From: Chrysochromulina parva
Lineage: Eukaryota; Haptophyta; Prymnesiales; Chrysochromulinaceae
DNA: 23,422 bases
Direction: 5' to 3'
Assembly (NCBI GenBank): GCA_002887195.1
Contig: PJAB01000585.1
Location: forward strand, 1 to 23,422
The notes under the pieces are model-generated. The model worked only from the letters and a program-made list of their open reading frames with translations. It searched no databases and had not been told where the DNA came from. Position 1 is the first letter of the stretch. The number at the start of each line of letters is the position of its first letter. Of the stretch, positions 1 to 8,425 are shown one piece after another. The position numbers and the translations under genes are program-made.

Positions 1-615
1 TACGCCCGCGGCCGCGGCGGTCAGCTTGACATTCTCGAGCTTGAGGTCGAGATGGCACACGCCCATGCTATGCAGGTGGGCGACTGCGCGGACGAGCCCT
101 GCCATGACGCCGCGCACGTCCGACTCGGCCGGCCGTTTATTGACCGCATCGCGCCCATGCCACCACTCGGGCCCATCCTCCATGAGCCAGTCGAAGAGCT
201 CCTTGCCTTCGATGCACTCGAAGACGAGGACCGCGATCTCGATTGCGTCCATGGGCGCGACGAACCGCCCATTGCGAAAGGTTCGGAAGACGGATTTCGG
301 AAAGGGCCGCTCAGGGTCGAGCGACTCTGCAAGATGCGTCATCGGCAGCTCCGTCGAAGACATGGAAGGGTAATAGTCGAGGAGGCGAACGACGTTGGCG
401 TGCGGCTGAATGTGCTGCAGCACCAGCTCGCCGCCTACTCGGAGCGGCTCTCCAGGCGCCTTGAAGATCAGCTTGAGGGCGACGGTCGTGTTTTGCTGGA
501 GATCGACCGCACGGCACACGATGCCATAGGCGCCCGATCCTAAGATGTCGATTTTGCCTGTGCTATCCGCCACCATCTGGTAGCGGCCACCGAGCGGCGC
601 TCCAGCGGCGGCCAT
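1..615 (-). CDS. Ser/Thr protein kinase, N-terminal part (cut by window edge)
   Basis: Translating the reverse strand from the ATG at 615 gives 205 open residues that run off the left edge. Kinase motifs appear in order: a glycine-rich loop LGSGAYGIVC (about residues 25-34), the ATP-anchoring lysine in VALK (K48), a hinge-like segment FECIEGKELFDWL (about 132-144), and the catalytic loop HLDLKLEN (188-195). The catalytic Asp190, Lys192 and Asn195 are present, so activity is plausible. The Arg of the usual HRD is Leu, making it a non-RD kinase. The GKELFDWL stretch resembles the GGELFDYI of CAMK/SNF1-type kinases, but the subfamily cannot be fixed without the DFG and later motifs, which lie outside the window. 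A 40-50 residue insert (about 83-125) separates the N-lobe strands. It is divergent from the calcyphosin-like gene, with 374 bp between the two starts. Confidence 0.85.
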   Translation of the reverse strand, partial: MAAAGAPLGGRYQMVADSTGKIDILGSGAYGIVCRAVDLQQNTTVALKLIFKAPGEPLRVGGELVLQHIQPHANVVRLLDYYPSMSSTELPMTHLAESLDPERPFPKSVFRTFRNGRFVAPMDAIEIAVLVFECIEGKELFDWLMEDGPEWWHGRDAVNKRPAESDVRGVMAGLVRAVAHLHSMGVCHLDLKLENVKLTAAAAGV

Positions 616-756
616 GGCCGTGCCCCTTGGCGGCGGCGGAGGAGGGAGTCCGTAGAGCACAGTTTGCGGCGGCGACATTCGGCAACAACGCGAGCTTGGT
701 CCCCTCGCTCGCTCTTCAGTCGAGAAAGCGAGCGTGTGCGGTCTCTTCTGCTTGGC

Positions 757-835
757 GCGAACAGACTTGTGGGGGAAATATGTGCGGACGACGCGGTTTT
801 CAGAGCGCTGATTGTTCCCCCACAAGTCTGTTCGC
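757..835. repeat. Perfect 21-bp inverted repeat in a divergent upstream region
   Basis: Arms at 757-777 and 815-835 are exact reverse complements (core ACAGACTTGTGGGGGAA) separated by a 37-base spacer. They could form a strong hairpin. They lie between the start of the minus-strand kinase and the plus-strand calcyphosin-like gene, so this could be a regulatory palindrome, a hairpin in a 5' UTR, or a remnant of a small inverted-repeat element. I saw no convincing target-site duplication outside the arms. Confidence 0.75.
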
Positions 836-989
836 CGGCTCTTTCTTGTCTCAAAAACCTGCGGGCCTCCACATTGTTTAATGCATGCATCTGGGAATTT
901 CCTAAATTGACTTCTCCAAATCCATCGATGGGCAACACCACAATTATGAATCAGGGTCACGAGCTCTTGTCTCCGGCGTCACTCCACAA

Positions 990-2956
990 ATGGTATTGCC
1001 CGAGTACGAGCTTGTCGAGAAGGTGCGTGAGGCCTTCCGCAAGCGCTGCGGACCGGTGCTCACGATGGGCGCACTCTTGCGCAACTTTGGCATCATGGAT
1101 GGACACCGAGACCGGCAATCTCTCTCGTGGCCCGAGTTCTCAATGAGCATGCAGGACGTTGGCTCGCTCAACGCGCAAGAGATCGGCATGGCCTTCCGCC
1201 TCTTCGACCCGGACGCATCGAACTCCATCGGCCAGACCGAGTTCCTCAAGGGTATCCGCGGCGGGCTCAATGCCGAGCGCAAGGTTCTCGTGCACCAGAT
1301 CTTCAAGGGACTGAACACGGGCGGCGATGGCAAGATCAGACAAAAGGATATGGAAGTGAAATACAAGGGCGCCGACATTGCCCCGATGATGCGCGCGTTC
1401 GGAAACCGCGGCAAGGACGGCGTCATCACGCTCGAGGACTTCGAGGACTGTACGTACCGCCAAACCCGCCTCTTTGACAAACTCGTGCACTGCCTGCCTG
1501 CCACCTCATGGCTTGCACACCGACGTCCCAGCGGCCGCTTTCCTATACTGGAACGCTCAGAGCCAACTATCTGTATACGTCGCACACCATCCTTGCGTGT
1601 CCGTTAATCGTCACGGACCCTTCAATGCCGTTGTGATCTAAGACGCGGCACATCGTCGCTCACCAGCATCGCTCGCCAAGTGAGCACGTACTCATGTTGC
1701 CTGCTCACCCCCCCAACGCATCGCCCCTTCCCCCTTCGGCATCGGCAGATTACTCTGGCCTCTCGGCCTCCATGCCCACGATGGAGGACAACCGCTACTT
1801 TGCTCTGATGATGCGCAACACGTGGCACATCCCGAGCGGCGGCGCCCAGGCAGCCAGCGCTGTCAACAATGCCAACTCGCGCGTGCAAGTGACCCACCTC
1901 GATGGCACGCAGACCATCGAGAGCATCGACGACAACCTCGGCCTTGACCTCACCGACCAGGCTGCCGTGCTCAGCAAGCTCAAGAAGCAAGGAATTTGGG
2001 ACGTTGTCTACGCCGTCGAGCTAAGCGTAGAGATGAGCGGCAGCACGGGCTCCGCTCAAACCCCTAGTGCTGCTGGTTTTGCACCAAAGCCCGCAGGGCG
2101 GCGGGAGAACCCGTCGGGAGAATTTCGGCCGTGCTCACCGCCCCGGGCCACAACCATGGCCGCCATTCACAACTCGAGAGAGATTTACTCTGTGATGGGC
2201 GTCAGTGACGGCGCCGACACGTCCCCACTTTCCTACCGGATAGACGGAGTGCGACGCCCCGTGAGTGCATCGCCAACGCCCTACGGTGGTTTCAGCGCTC
2301 CATTCGGCAACGACCTGCAGCCGGCGGGACTGCCGCCACCGTCGATCGCATCTTACGGGGCCTCGAGAGCCCCTTTCGGCAACACCGTACAGCCGGCGAG
2401 GCCGTATCCCGTCTCCCCTCGCATCAATGACAACCACAACTCGAGCGAGATCTATTCCGTGGTGGGGGGCAACTCGGCGCGCGCCGGCGCGTCACCGCCG
2501 GGTTACCCGCCGCCCACTGCGCCGCGCGTCGCTCTGTTGACCCCTCCCGATGGGCACGGCCTCCACACCATGCGCAAGCGCTCACCCTCGAAACAACGAT
2601 CGTCGGCTAGCATGGCTCAGGTGATGGGCACGACTCGTAGCGACGTGTACGGCACGCCGCCGCCGACGCCGGCCGCGCCCTCACAGCAGCCATACACGCC
2701 GCCACCGCCGCCGCCAGAGTTCTCTGGGTTGGTGAGCGGTAACTACATCAACTTTGCCACCGCAACACCTCTGCCGCCGCCGCCTGCAGCGCAGACCGCC
2801 TACTACAGCGCGCCACGGCAGACGCCTGAACCTCGTGAGCCCTCGGCGCGAGGTGCAGACCTGACGGCTCTCGTGAGTCGCCTTCAGATCAACCCAGCTC
2901 AGAGTTACCAAGGGGACTATGTGAAGCTGGAGGGAATCCTGAAGAAGCTGGTCTAA
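990..2956 (+). CDS. Calcyphosin-like EF-hand protein with proline-rich C-terminal extension (two exons)
   Basis: Exon 1 is 990-1449 and exon 2 is 1749-2956, joined across a GT-AG intron in phase 1 to give about 555 residues. The join restores the family's EDFEDYY...SASMP sequence at the junction. Residues 1-153 hold degenerate and canonical EF-hand loops; the best are DPDASNSIGQTE and a final loop ending DGVITLEDF. After the junction comes the calcyphosin-like tail: a DNRYFALMMRNTWHI block, then VTHLDGTQTIESI and a QGIWDVVYAVEL end. Family members of this type are calcium-binding and often ciliary or signalling proteins, so a calcium sensor role is inferred. From about 2040 onward there is an unusual extension of about 300 residues, rich in Pro and Ser. 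It has duplicated modules (EIYSVMG/EIYSVVG and APFGND/APFGNT, each followed by QPA) and PPPPPP runs. The start is the first ATG after an in-frame stop at 903-905; an upstream exon cannot be excluded. Confidence 0.85.
1450..1748 (+). other. Spliceosomal intron of the calcyphosin-like gene
   Basis: The intron starts GTACGT and ends CGGCAG, 299 bases long, phase 1. It contains the in-frame stop that would otherwise end exon 1. Removing it makes a Tyr codon from one base of exon 1 and two of exon 2 and rebuilds a conserved family segment, which is strong evidence for these exact borders. Confidence 0.85.
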
Positions 2957-2983
2957 AAGTGCCATGCAGGCCCCTGGGATGGT

Positions 2984-3066
2984 AGCATCGAAGACAGCCT
3001 CTGTTTCAACTGACCGACCACGCCACCGTTGCCAGGCAGCTGAAGCAGCAAGGGAATCTGGGACGT
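2984..3066 (+). pseudogene. Decayed partial copy of calcyphosin-like exon 2
   Basis: This stretch aligns with 1922-2004 of the gene just upstream at roughly three quarters identity by eye. It starts with AGCATCGA and ends with TGGGACGT in both copies. The original encodes SIDDNLG...QGIWDV. The copy has a one-base deletion, an in-frame stop and a compensating one-base insertion, after which GIWDV is back in frame. It is a relic of a duplication lying about 1.06 kb downstream of its source, beyond the stop codon of the intact gene. Confidence 0.6.
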
Positions 3067-3157
3067 CAAGGATTCGTCAAGGCGGTCTCGCGCGACCCCG
3101 TACATGTAGTGAGCAGGGTGGCGTCGAGCCCGTTCTCTAAAATGGGGATCCGGCATG

Positions 3158-3249
3158 GCAGAGAGGAACAGAAAGGTACACAAAGGCACAGAGAGGCTCG
3201 ACAGAGAGGCACACAAGGCACAGAGAGGCCCCAGAGAGGCAAGAGAGGG
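3158..3249. repeat. Purine-rich CAGAGAGGCA-type simple repeat
   Basis: Degenerate direct repeats built from AGAGAGG and CACA(A)GGCA units occupy the convergent space between the calcyphosin-like and IQ-protein genes. The rest of 2957-3551 apart from the relic at 2984-3066 shows no gene I can support; it probably holds 3' untranslated sequence of both neighbours. Confidence 0.6.
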
Positions 3250-3551
3250 CATGCGTCAGGCGCGGTATGATGCGCACACGTGCATGAGGATGTGAGGCAT
3301 TAGAGTGACGTGAGGCATGCGGGGGCCACACGGCACACGCACATTATGAACCGGGGCGCCACCGGCACTATCGGTGGACGTGTGTAATCGACGCGTGTAA
3401 TGCGCGTCAAGTTATTATTTCGTATAACGCACTTGCAGATGCATGTAACGAGAGAGTACGCGAAAAATGTAGAGGGCTTTTCTCTGGTTTCGTGCGCACT
3501 AGCCACGAAGCATGAACGTTCCTTTCATAGCCTGATTCGCGTTGCAGCGTT

Positions 3552-5372
3552 CTACACCATATTCCAACACGAAAGTTTGCCCGAGTACGCACACGTCGTC
3601 TTATTGGGAGAGTGGAAGATAGGGCGAGCGCTTGTGGCCGCAGCGGCAGCCAAAGCCGCGGCCACCACCTTGCGCGACTCCTGCGTCGTTTGAGGCCTGG
3701 GCGTTTGGAAAAAGAGGCCGTCCTGCTGGCGCCGTATGGTCTTGAGCAACGTGCACTGCGTGCCACCTGTGATGGCGCCCTTCCAGGGGGGCGCTCTCGA
3801 GCCGCCGCCCGTAATCGAGGAGCCCATCGAGGAGCGCACGTCGGTGGCGGGGTGAGCGGTCCCTCGAGGATCTCCCCCGGGGCCCTCAAGCCACCCTGGC
3901 TGTCCTGGCGGTCCACGGGAGACTCGCAGACCAGGCGCAGGCCCCACAAGCCATCCGTCGGCCTGTGAGCTCGATGCGGGAGAGATGGCAGAGACGTAGC
4001 TGCGCAAGGCGAGCTGGCTCGCAGAGGGCAAGACAGACGGTCGACTACTACTGCTTCGAGTGAGAGCCCGGCTGCTGCCACTCGCGGGGCTACTCGCGGG
4101 GAGTGCAGCCGTGCTCGCCGAGCGCGCTGGCCACGCGCTGCGCTGAGCGTCACGCGACGTCGAGGCTGACGCGGCGGTGGCGACGCGCTGTGGTGAGCAA
4201 TTGCATGCCGAGGCTGACGAGGCGGTGGCGGCGGAGCGCGGCCGCTCACACTGAGACCTCTTCGCTGCACTCGGAGACGTGGCTGATGAACCGGCTTCAG
4301 CCATCCCTGCGGTGCCCTGCCCTTGCCGCAAGCTGCACACACCGTATCGGCGAATCTCGTCGGCCGTTGGAGGCCAATCTTTAATCTCGAGTAGCTTGAA
4401 AGAATGCATGCTGGGCAACTCAGGCTGTGGACCCACGCCCAAGGCGGCGCCGCCGCCCACAGAGCGAGGATGGTGGGGAGGAGTTTCCGGCTCCAAAAGC
4501 TCCACGGGCTCCACTCGCAGCACGAGGTACTGCAGCCGCCGCGAAGGAGCATCGGATCCATTATCGGATCCATGGGATCTCGTCTCCAGTGATACCGGGC
4601 CAACGAGCGCTACATCACGTGCCGAGAGCTTGTCGCCGAACAGGTGGTCGGTCATGGCTGCAGGAGCTGTCGGTACGTCGCCCATGTTGCGAGCCTGCCG
4701 CTCGTGGAGCCGCTCGTCGGAAGCAAGGCGATCGGACGCGTGCTGCGCTGCCTCACGCCGCTCAGGTCGTCGATGATCCTCCCTGAGTTGCTGTGCTGTC
4801 TGCCTTATGTGGACCTCGTCCTCGCTCCAAGGGTCGCGAGCCGCTCGTACTCGAGGGTGTGATTTTGGTCGTCGGTGTCGACTCTTCTTGGTCGGCGTGG
4901 CCTCTGGGACATAGGCGTGGGCCTTGGTCGCTCGAGTGGCCTCATCGAGCTGCACATCGCGATCAGGCAAGCCATACATTTGCCACAGCTTCTGGCGCTC
5001 CATATGCTTGGCAGAGTTTGCAGGATTACTCCCTGCTGCTGGGGTCAGCAGCTTAGCCGAGTCAATCGCCTGCAAGTCAAAGTCGCCTTCGTGATACAAA
5101 AATGAGCGAAGCTTGTGACCGCGCCATATTGATTGCACCGTCGTGGCCGCTTCCGATAATTTGCGCCAGGCACGTCGCTTCGCTGCATGCTCGTCGGCGG
5201 CTCGCTGAACGATCTGCCTGTTCGAGGCGTGCCGATCCTTGATCTTCATGCGCGCCGCCGCACGGTCGGCGGCGGTGGGTTCGAGAACGGCGGAAAAGAC
5301 AGACATGCGAGTTTTTGAGCTTTTTGGTAACGGTTCGCGCCGCGAACGGAAAAGCTTAGATGCCGCATGCAC
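3552..5372 (-). CDS. IQ-motif (calmodulin-binding) protein, otherwise unrecognised
   Basis: A single 606-codon ORF. Near the N-terminus (about residues 75-93) is an IQ-like motif, TVQSIWRGHKLRSFLY, matching the IQxxxRGxxxR calmodulin-binding pattern with Val in place of Ile. A basic, Arg/Lys-rich helical stretch precedes it. The middle is charged and low in recognisable domains (EDEVHIRQ..., rich in Arg and His). The C-terminal half is Ser/Ala/Pro/Gly-rich and probably disordered, with an internal duplication visible in the DNA at about 4160-4240. A second in-frame ATG at 5306 (MSVFSAVLEP) is an alternative start. Calmodulin binding is inferred from the motif alone; no enzymatic domain is visible. 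It is divergent from the PHM-like gene and convergent with the calcyphosin-like gene. The C-terminal third is the least certain part of the model. Confidence 0.6.
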   Translation of the reverse strand: MHAASKLFRSRREPLPKSSKTRMSVFSAVLEPTAADRAAARMKIKDRHASNRQIVQRAADEHAAKRRAWRKLSEAATTVQSIWRGHKLRSFLYHEGDFDLQAIDSAKLLTPAAGSNPANSAKHMERQKLWQMYGLPDRDVQLDEATRATKAHAYVPEATPTKKSRHRRPKSHPRVRAARDPWSEDEVHIRQTAQQLREDHRRPERREAAQHASDRLASDERLHERQARNMGDVPTAPAAMTDHLFGDKLSARDVALVGPVSLETRSHGSDNGSDAPSRRLQYLVLRVEPVELLEPETPPHHPRSVGGGAALGVGPQPELPSMHSFKLLEIKDWPPTADEIRRYGVCSLRQGQGTAGMAEAGSSATSPSAAKRSQCERPRSAATASSASACNCSPQRVATAASASTSRDAQRSAWPARSASTAALPASSPASGSSRALTRSSSSRPSVLPSASQLALRSYVSAISPASSSQADGWLVGPAPGLRVSRGPPGQPGWLEGPGGDPRGTAHPATDVRSSMGSSITGGGSRAPPWKGAITGGTQCTLLKTIRRQQDGLFFQTPRPQTTQESRKVVAAALAAAAATSARPIFHSPNKTTCAYSGKLSCWNMV

Positions 5373-5687
5373 CGGAGCAAATCAACGACCACACCAAGCC
5401 ATAGGAGGAGAGTCTTAGTCTTCACGCTTACGCGCTCACCCGGTGGGCCTGAGGATGAGTGCGCATGTTGGCATGTCGTCAAAGGAAGATTCAGAATTTC
5501 TCACTCTTCCACGCAACCAAACTGGAGGCCCTCGCCACTCCTCAACACCTGATCCTGCGTGCCCTACCCCTACCATAGATCCAGGAGGTTCGCGGCCGAG
5601 TAGTTTACCGCAAGTTCACACTCTCGAAGTCGTGAACGAAATTCTCGATGCTTTCCGCCTCCGGGCATGCCGCCCGGCGCAAACCTC

Positions 5688-5723
5688 ATGAAAATTCGCA
5701 CACAGTCTTTCATTCATGGCTGA
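5688..5723 (+). other. Short upstream ORF overlapping the PHM-like start codon
   Basis: An ATG at 5688 opens an 11-codon frame ending at TGA 5721-5723. It overlaps the presumed main ATG at 5716 in a different frame. If both are on the mature mRNA this could reduce translation of the main ORF. It may instead lie in an upstream intron, because CAG at 5703-5705 could be a 3' splice site. Confidence 0.35.
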
Positions 5724-8001
5724 AGACCCGGCGGACATCTTGGCGCCACTCGTGGTCAGCGCCCGGAACACTTCCATCAGCCATGGAGTGCACCTGAAAT
5801 GCTTCGGGCCGATTGCTGTGCCAGCCATGGCACGCTCCCTCCGCCGGCTGACGCCACTTGTGCAAAACGGCTCCGGCGTGCACCACATGCTCTTATTTGG
5901 CGGCCCCGGCGACGCTCCCGAGGCGTACTCTTCCGCGTCCCAAATGTGCTCACACCGATTCCTCTACGGCTGGGCGCGTGGCTCGCCATCTTCGCGGCCC
6001 GACCCAAGCACCTTGGCTGCGCCTCTCGACTTTGGAGCCGATGGCTACTCTGTCGGCCCACGCGAAGGTGGAGCAATCGGCTGGGTCGCCCTGCAGATCC
6101 ATTATCAGCAAATGTCACGACACCCGGTGAGCGACGATACTGGTGTCTCGCTCCAGTTTTCGCGGATGCCGTCGCGCCAGCCGCTGCAAGTCCACCTCAT
6201 GAGCCTCATGCCAGCCATCCCTCCGGGCGTGGAGATGGACATGTGCCTCACGCATCGCGTGTGGCGAAGCGGTGCGGTCTTCGGCTTTCGCAACCATGCA
6301 CACCGCCTCGCTCGTGAAATTTGGAGTGACGTGTATGATGGGTTAACCACTGGGGCGCCACTGCCAGCCCTTGGCAACCGAAGCGCGCAGGAGCCGCAGC
6401 TCATCCAGCTGCTCGAGGCTCCTCGAGCCTTTTCTCGAGGCAGCGCTCTGCAGCTACACTGCAGGTACGACTCGCGCGGAGTGTCGGCACCGACGCTGAC
6501 CGGGCTGGACGAGCGCTTCTCGGAGATGTGCAACCAGTATCTTGTGGCCACGCCAACCCTGAAGATCGAAGATCAGGTCATGAAACTCGATACCGACGAG
6601 GTGTTTGCGCGGAACGCGCACGCGGCGATGGCGGGGTCCGCGATGGCGAGGGCCGCGGACGCAGCGAGCTCCGCCGCGGCGGGCTCAGCAGTCTCCGCTG
6701 GTACGCTCTTTGGCGCGGTGGCTGTGACAGACAGTTGGCCAATTGAGGTCTTTGCGACACGCGTGGCCGATGGCGAGCGCCCCGCTGCACTCCTACGGCT
6801 GTCGGCGGAGGGCGAGCTGATGGGCGAGCTAGCGCGCGGCCTCCTGCGGCAGCCGAGCGGCATCAGCCTCGATGAGGATGGCTTCGTGTGGCTTACAGAC
6901 ATCGGCCACGGGGCAGTTTGGCAGCTGCATCCGACGACTGGCCGCGTGCGCGTCTCGCTGCAGCTCCAGCACGCTCATGCCGAGCAGCACGCTCCCACTG
7001 CCGTCGCCGCGTCCCGGCAACTTGGCGAGGTATTCGTGTGCTTTGGCGGCGAGCACCCATCCGTGGGGGTCTTCTCCTACTCCGAGGGAATCTACCTGCG
7101 CGGTTGGGGTGCAGCGTCCGGTTCGAGCAGCAGTTTGGCTTCGCCACCGACCGGGGGCGCCAATCTTGTTGGTCGCACTGCAAGTTCGACCTTGCCAGCA
7201 GCGCTGCCGAGCATGCAGCAGGCGAGGGAGGCTTGCGGCAACATGATGAGTGCCGATTGGTGCGCGACCCGAATCGGGGACTGCCGTGAGAAATACGTAA
7301 CCGAACGCTGCCGTGCCACGTGCACTGGCTGCAGTTCTGCGATCCGCCAGCCCAGCGGCATAGCGTTGGATACGGCACGGCGGCGTGTGCACGTCTCCGA
7401 CAGCAACAACAGTCGCGTGCACGTCTTCGATGTCCGCGGTGCGCCTGTCACTACCTGGGTCTCGAGCGTCGGGACCGAGGGCATCGGAGGTGTGCACCGC
7501 GACGCGCAGAGCAACGCCGAGATTCGGATGATTGCGCAGTCCATGCCCGCATGGCGGCGGCGCGTAGCGGCCATTGCGTACCACGCGTCGCTCGATGTGT
7601 TCACGCTCGTCGAGGGCGGCTCGGTGACGCTGCGCTCGCCATCGGGGTGCATGCTCGCGACCTTGATGCAGCCGAGCTCCGGCCGGTTTGAGGCGCCAAC
7701 GAGCGCAGTGCTGCTGCCGGCGCGCCATGGCACGCCGCACACCGCCCTGAGCTTAGCCGGCGCCCTTGAAGGGTTCTTCCTTTTCGTGACGCAAGCGGAG
7801 GGACGCGAGCGTGGCCTTCGGCGCTTCAACGTCTCGCTCCTTGTGCCGCCGGGCGTCGGCGACCAGGTACATGCGGAACAGCAGGAGCATCTGCCGAAGG
7901 CCGCGGACGCGGCGGGCGCCGACGCCTCCCTAGCAGCTTCACTTGCTACGAATGACTCCCTAGCGGCCATGTACGCTGCTCGCGGTGCAACGGTTAAGTA
8001 G
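5716..8001 (+). CDS. PHM-like copper monooxygenase fused to an NHL/PAL-like propeller with an inserted ShKT domain
   Basis: The 761-residue product matches bifunctional peptidylglycine alpha-amidating enzymes in layout. The monooxygenase half (about 10-280) has the copper ligands expected from the family: paired His in VHHMLLFG (56-57), His in ALQIHYQ (129), His-x-His in FRNHAHRL (194, 196) and Met in SEMCNQY (271). About residues 330-670 form an NHL-repeat, PAL-like region with QPSGISLDEDGFVWLTD and QPSGIALD...VHVSDSNNSRVHVF. A six-cysteine ShKT domain (C507, C516, C523, C532, C536, C539) sits between propeller repeats. In PAL the corresponding PHG/PHS positions carry zinc-binding His; here both are Ser, so lyase activity is doubtful. 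The known reaction is copper- and ascorbate-dependent hydroxylation of C-terminal glycine in the secretory pathway. No signal peptide follows the ATG at 5716, so a 5' exon may be missing; an in-frame stop lies at 5689. Confidence 0.85.
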   Translation: MAEDPADILAPLVVSARNTSISHGVHLKCFGPIAVPAMARSLRRLTPLVQNGSGVHHMLLFGGPGDAPEAYSSASQMCSHRFLYGWARGSPSSRPDPSTLAAPLDFGADGYSVGPREGGAIGWVALQIHYQQMSRHPVSDDTGVSLQFSRMPSRQPLQVHLMSLMPAIPPGVEMDMCLTHRVWRSGAVFGFRNHAHRLAREIWSDVYDGLTTGAPLPALGNRSAQEPQLIQLLEAPRAFSRGSALQLHCRYDSRGVSAPTLTGLDERFSEMCNQYLVATPTLKIEDQVMKLDTDEVFARNAHAAMAGSAMARAADAASSAAAGSAVSAGTLFGAVAVTDSWPIEVFATRVADGERPAALLRLSAEGELMGELARGLLRQPSGISLDEDGFVWLTDIGHGAVWQLHPTTGRVRVSLQLQHAHAEQHAPTAVAASRQLGEVFVCFGGEHPSVGVFSYSEGIYLRGWGAASGSSSSLASPPTGGANLVGRTASSTLPAALPSMQQAREACGNMMSADWCATRIGDCREKYVTERCRATCTGCSSAIRQPSGIALDTARRRVHVSDSNNSRVHVFDVRGAPVTTWVSSVGTEGIGGVHRDAQSNAEIRMIAQSMPAWRRRVAAIAYHASLDVFTLVEGGSVTLRSPSGCMLATLMQPSSGRFEAPTSAVLLPARHGTPHTALSLAGALEGFFLFVTQAEGRERGLRRFNVSLLVPPGVGDQVHAEQQEHLPKAADAAGADASLAASLATNDSLAAMYAARGATVK

Positions 8002-8047
8002 ACTGAGGACCGGAGAGAGAGGGTGACTGCTTCCGGTTCCGCCTTCG

Positions 8048-8168
8048 CCTATTGCATACAAGTAAGTAAGTAAGTAAACAACGCCAACAGGCAGCGTACA
8101 CGTGGCGAGGGGGTCTCCCCCAGGCATACGAAGCGTGTACGGTGTTCAGCAACTCCCTATTGCATACA
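8048..8168. repeat. 13-bp direct repeats flanking GTAA repeats and nested stems
   Basis: CCTATTGCATACA occurs at 8048-8060 and again at 8156-8168. Between them lie a (GTAA) tetranucleotide run starting at about 8062, a GGGGG-TCT-CCCCC hairpin at 8109-8121, and outer matching arms GTACACG (8096-8102) and CGTGTAC (8134-8140). The segment follows the PHM-like stop codon and may be a structured 3' UTR or processing region. The rest of 8002-8425 shows no gene I can support. Confidence 0.45.
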
Positions 8169-8425
8169 TTGAGTTTGAGAATCATCTATAGGCGCGATCT
8201 AGAAGACTTAATTGACCCAAAATGGTATCGATGGAGGGAGTGAATTCTGCATTCTGTGGATTCACACACTACCCCCACCACCTGATTTTGAACTGAGTAA
8301 TCTTCGGATCACACGTGTGCCGGAACACCCATTAGTTCCTACGAGGCGCTCACTGCGACGCGCCCTCTCCTGTGGGAAGTGGACTCGGGGACGACTTCAC
8401 GCGATGCTCCCTCTCTTCAAAGTGA

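Noticed and set aside
757..835. Inverted repeat as a bacterial-type terminator
   Set aside because: The region is eukaryotic, there is no T-run after the stem, and it lies upstream of both neighbouring genes.
3407..4603. 398-codon minus-strand ORF inside the IQ-protein gene
   Set aside because: It is Arg/Pro-rich, overlaps the IQ ORF in another frame and lacks any motif; a shadow of GC-rich coding sequence.
8062..8078. GTAAGT repeats as a 5' splice site
   Set aside because: They follow a stop codon and form a simple tetranucleotide repeat; no downstream exon joins in frame convincingly.
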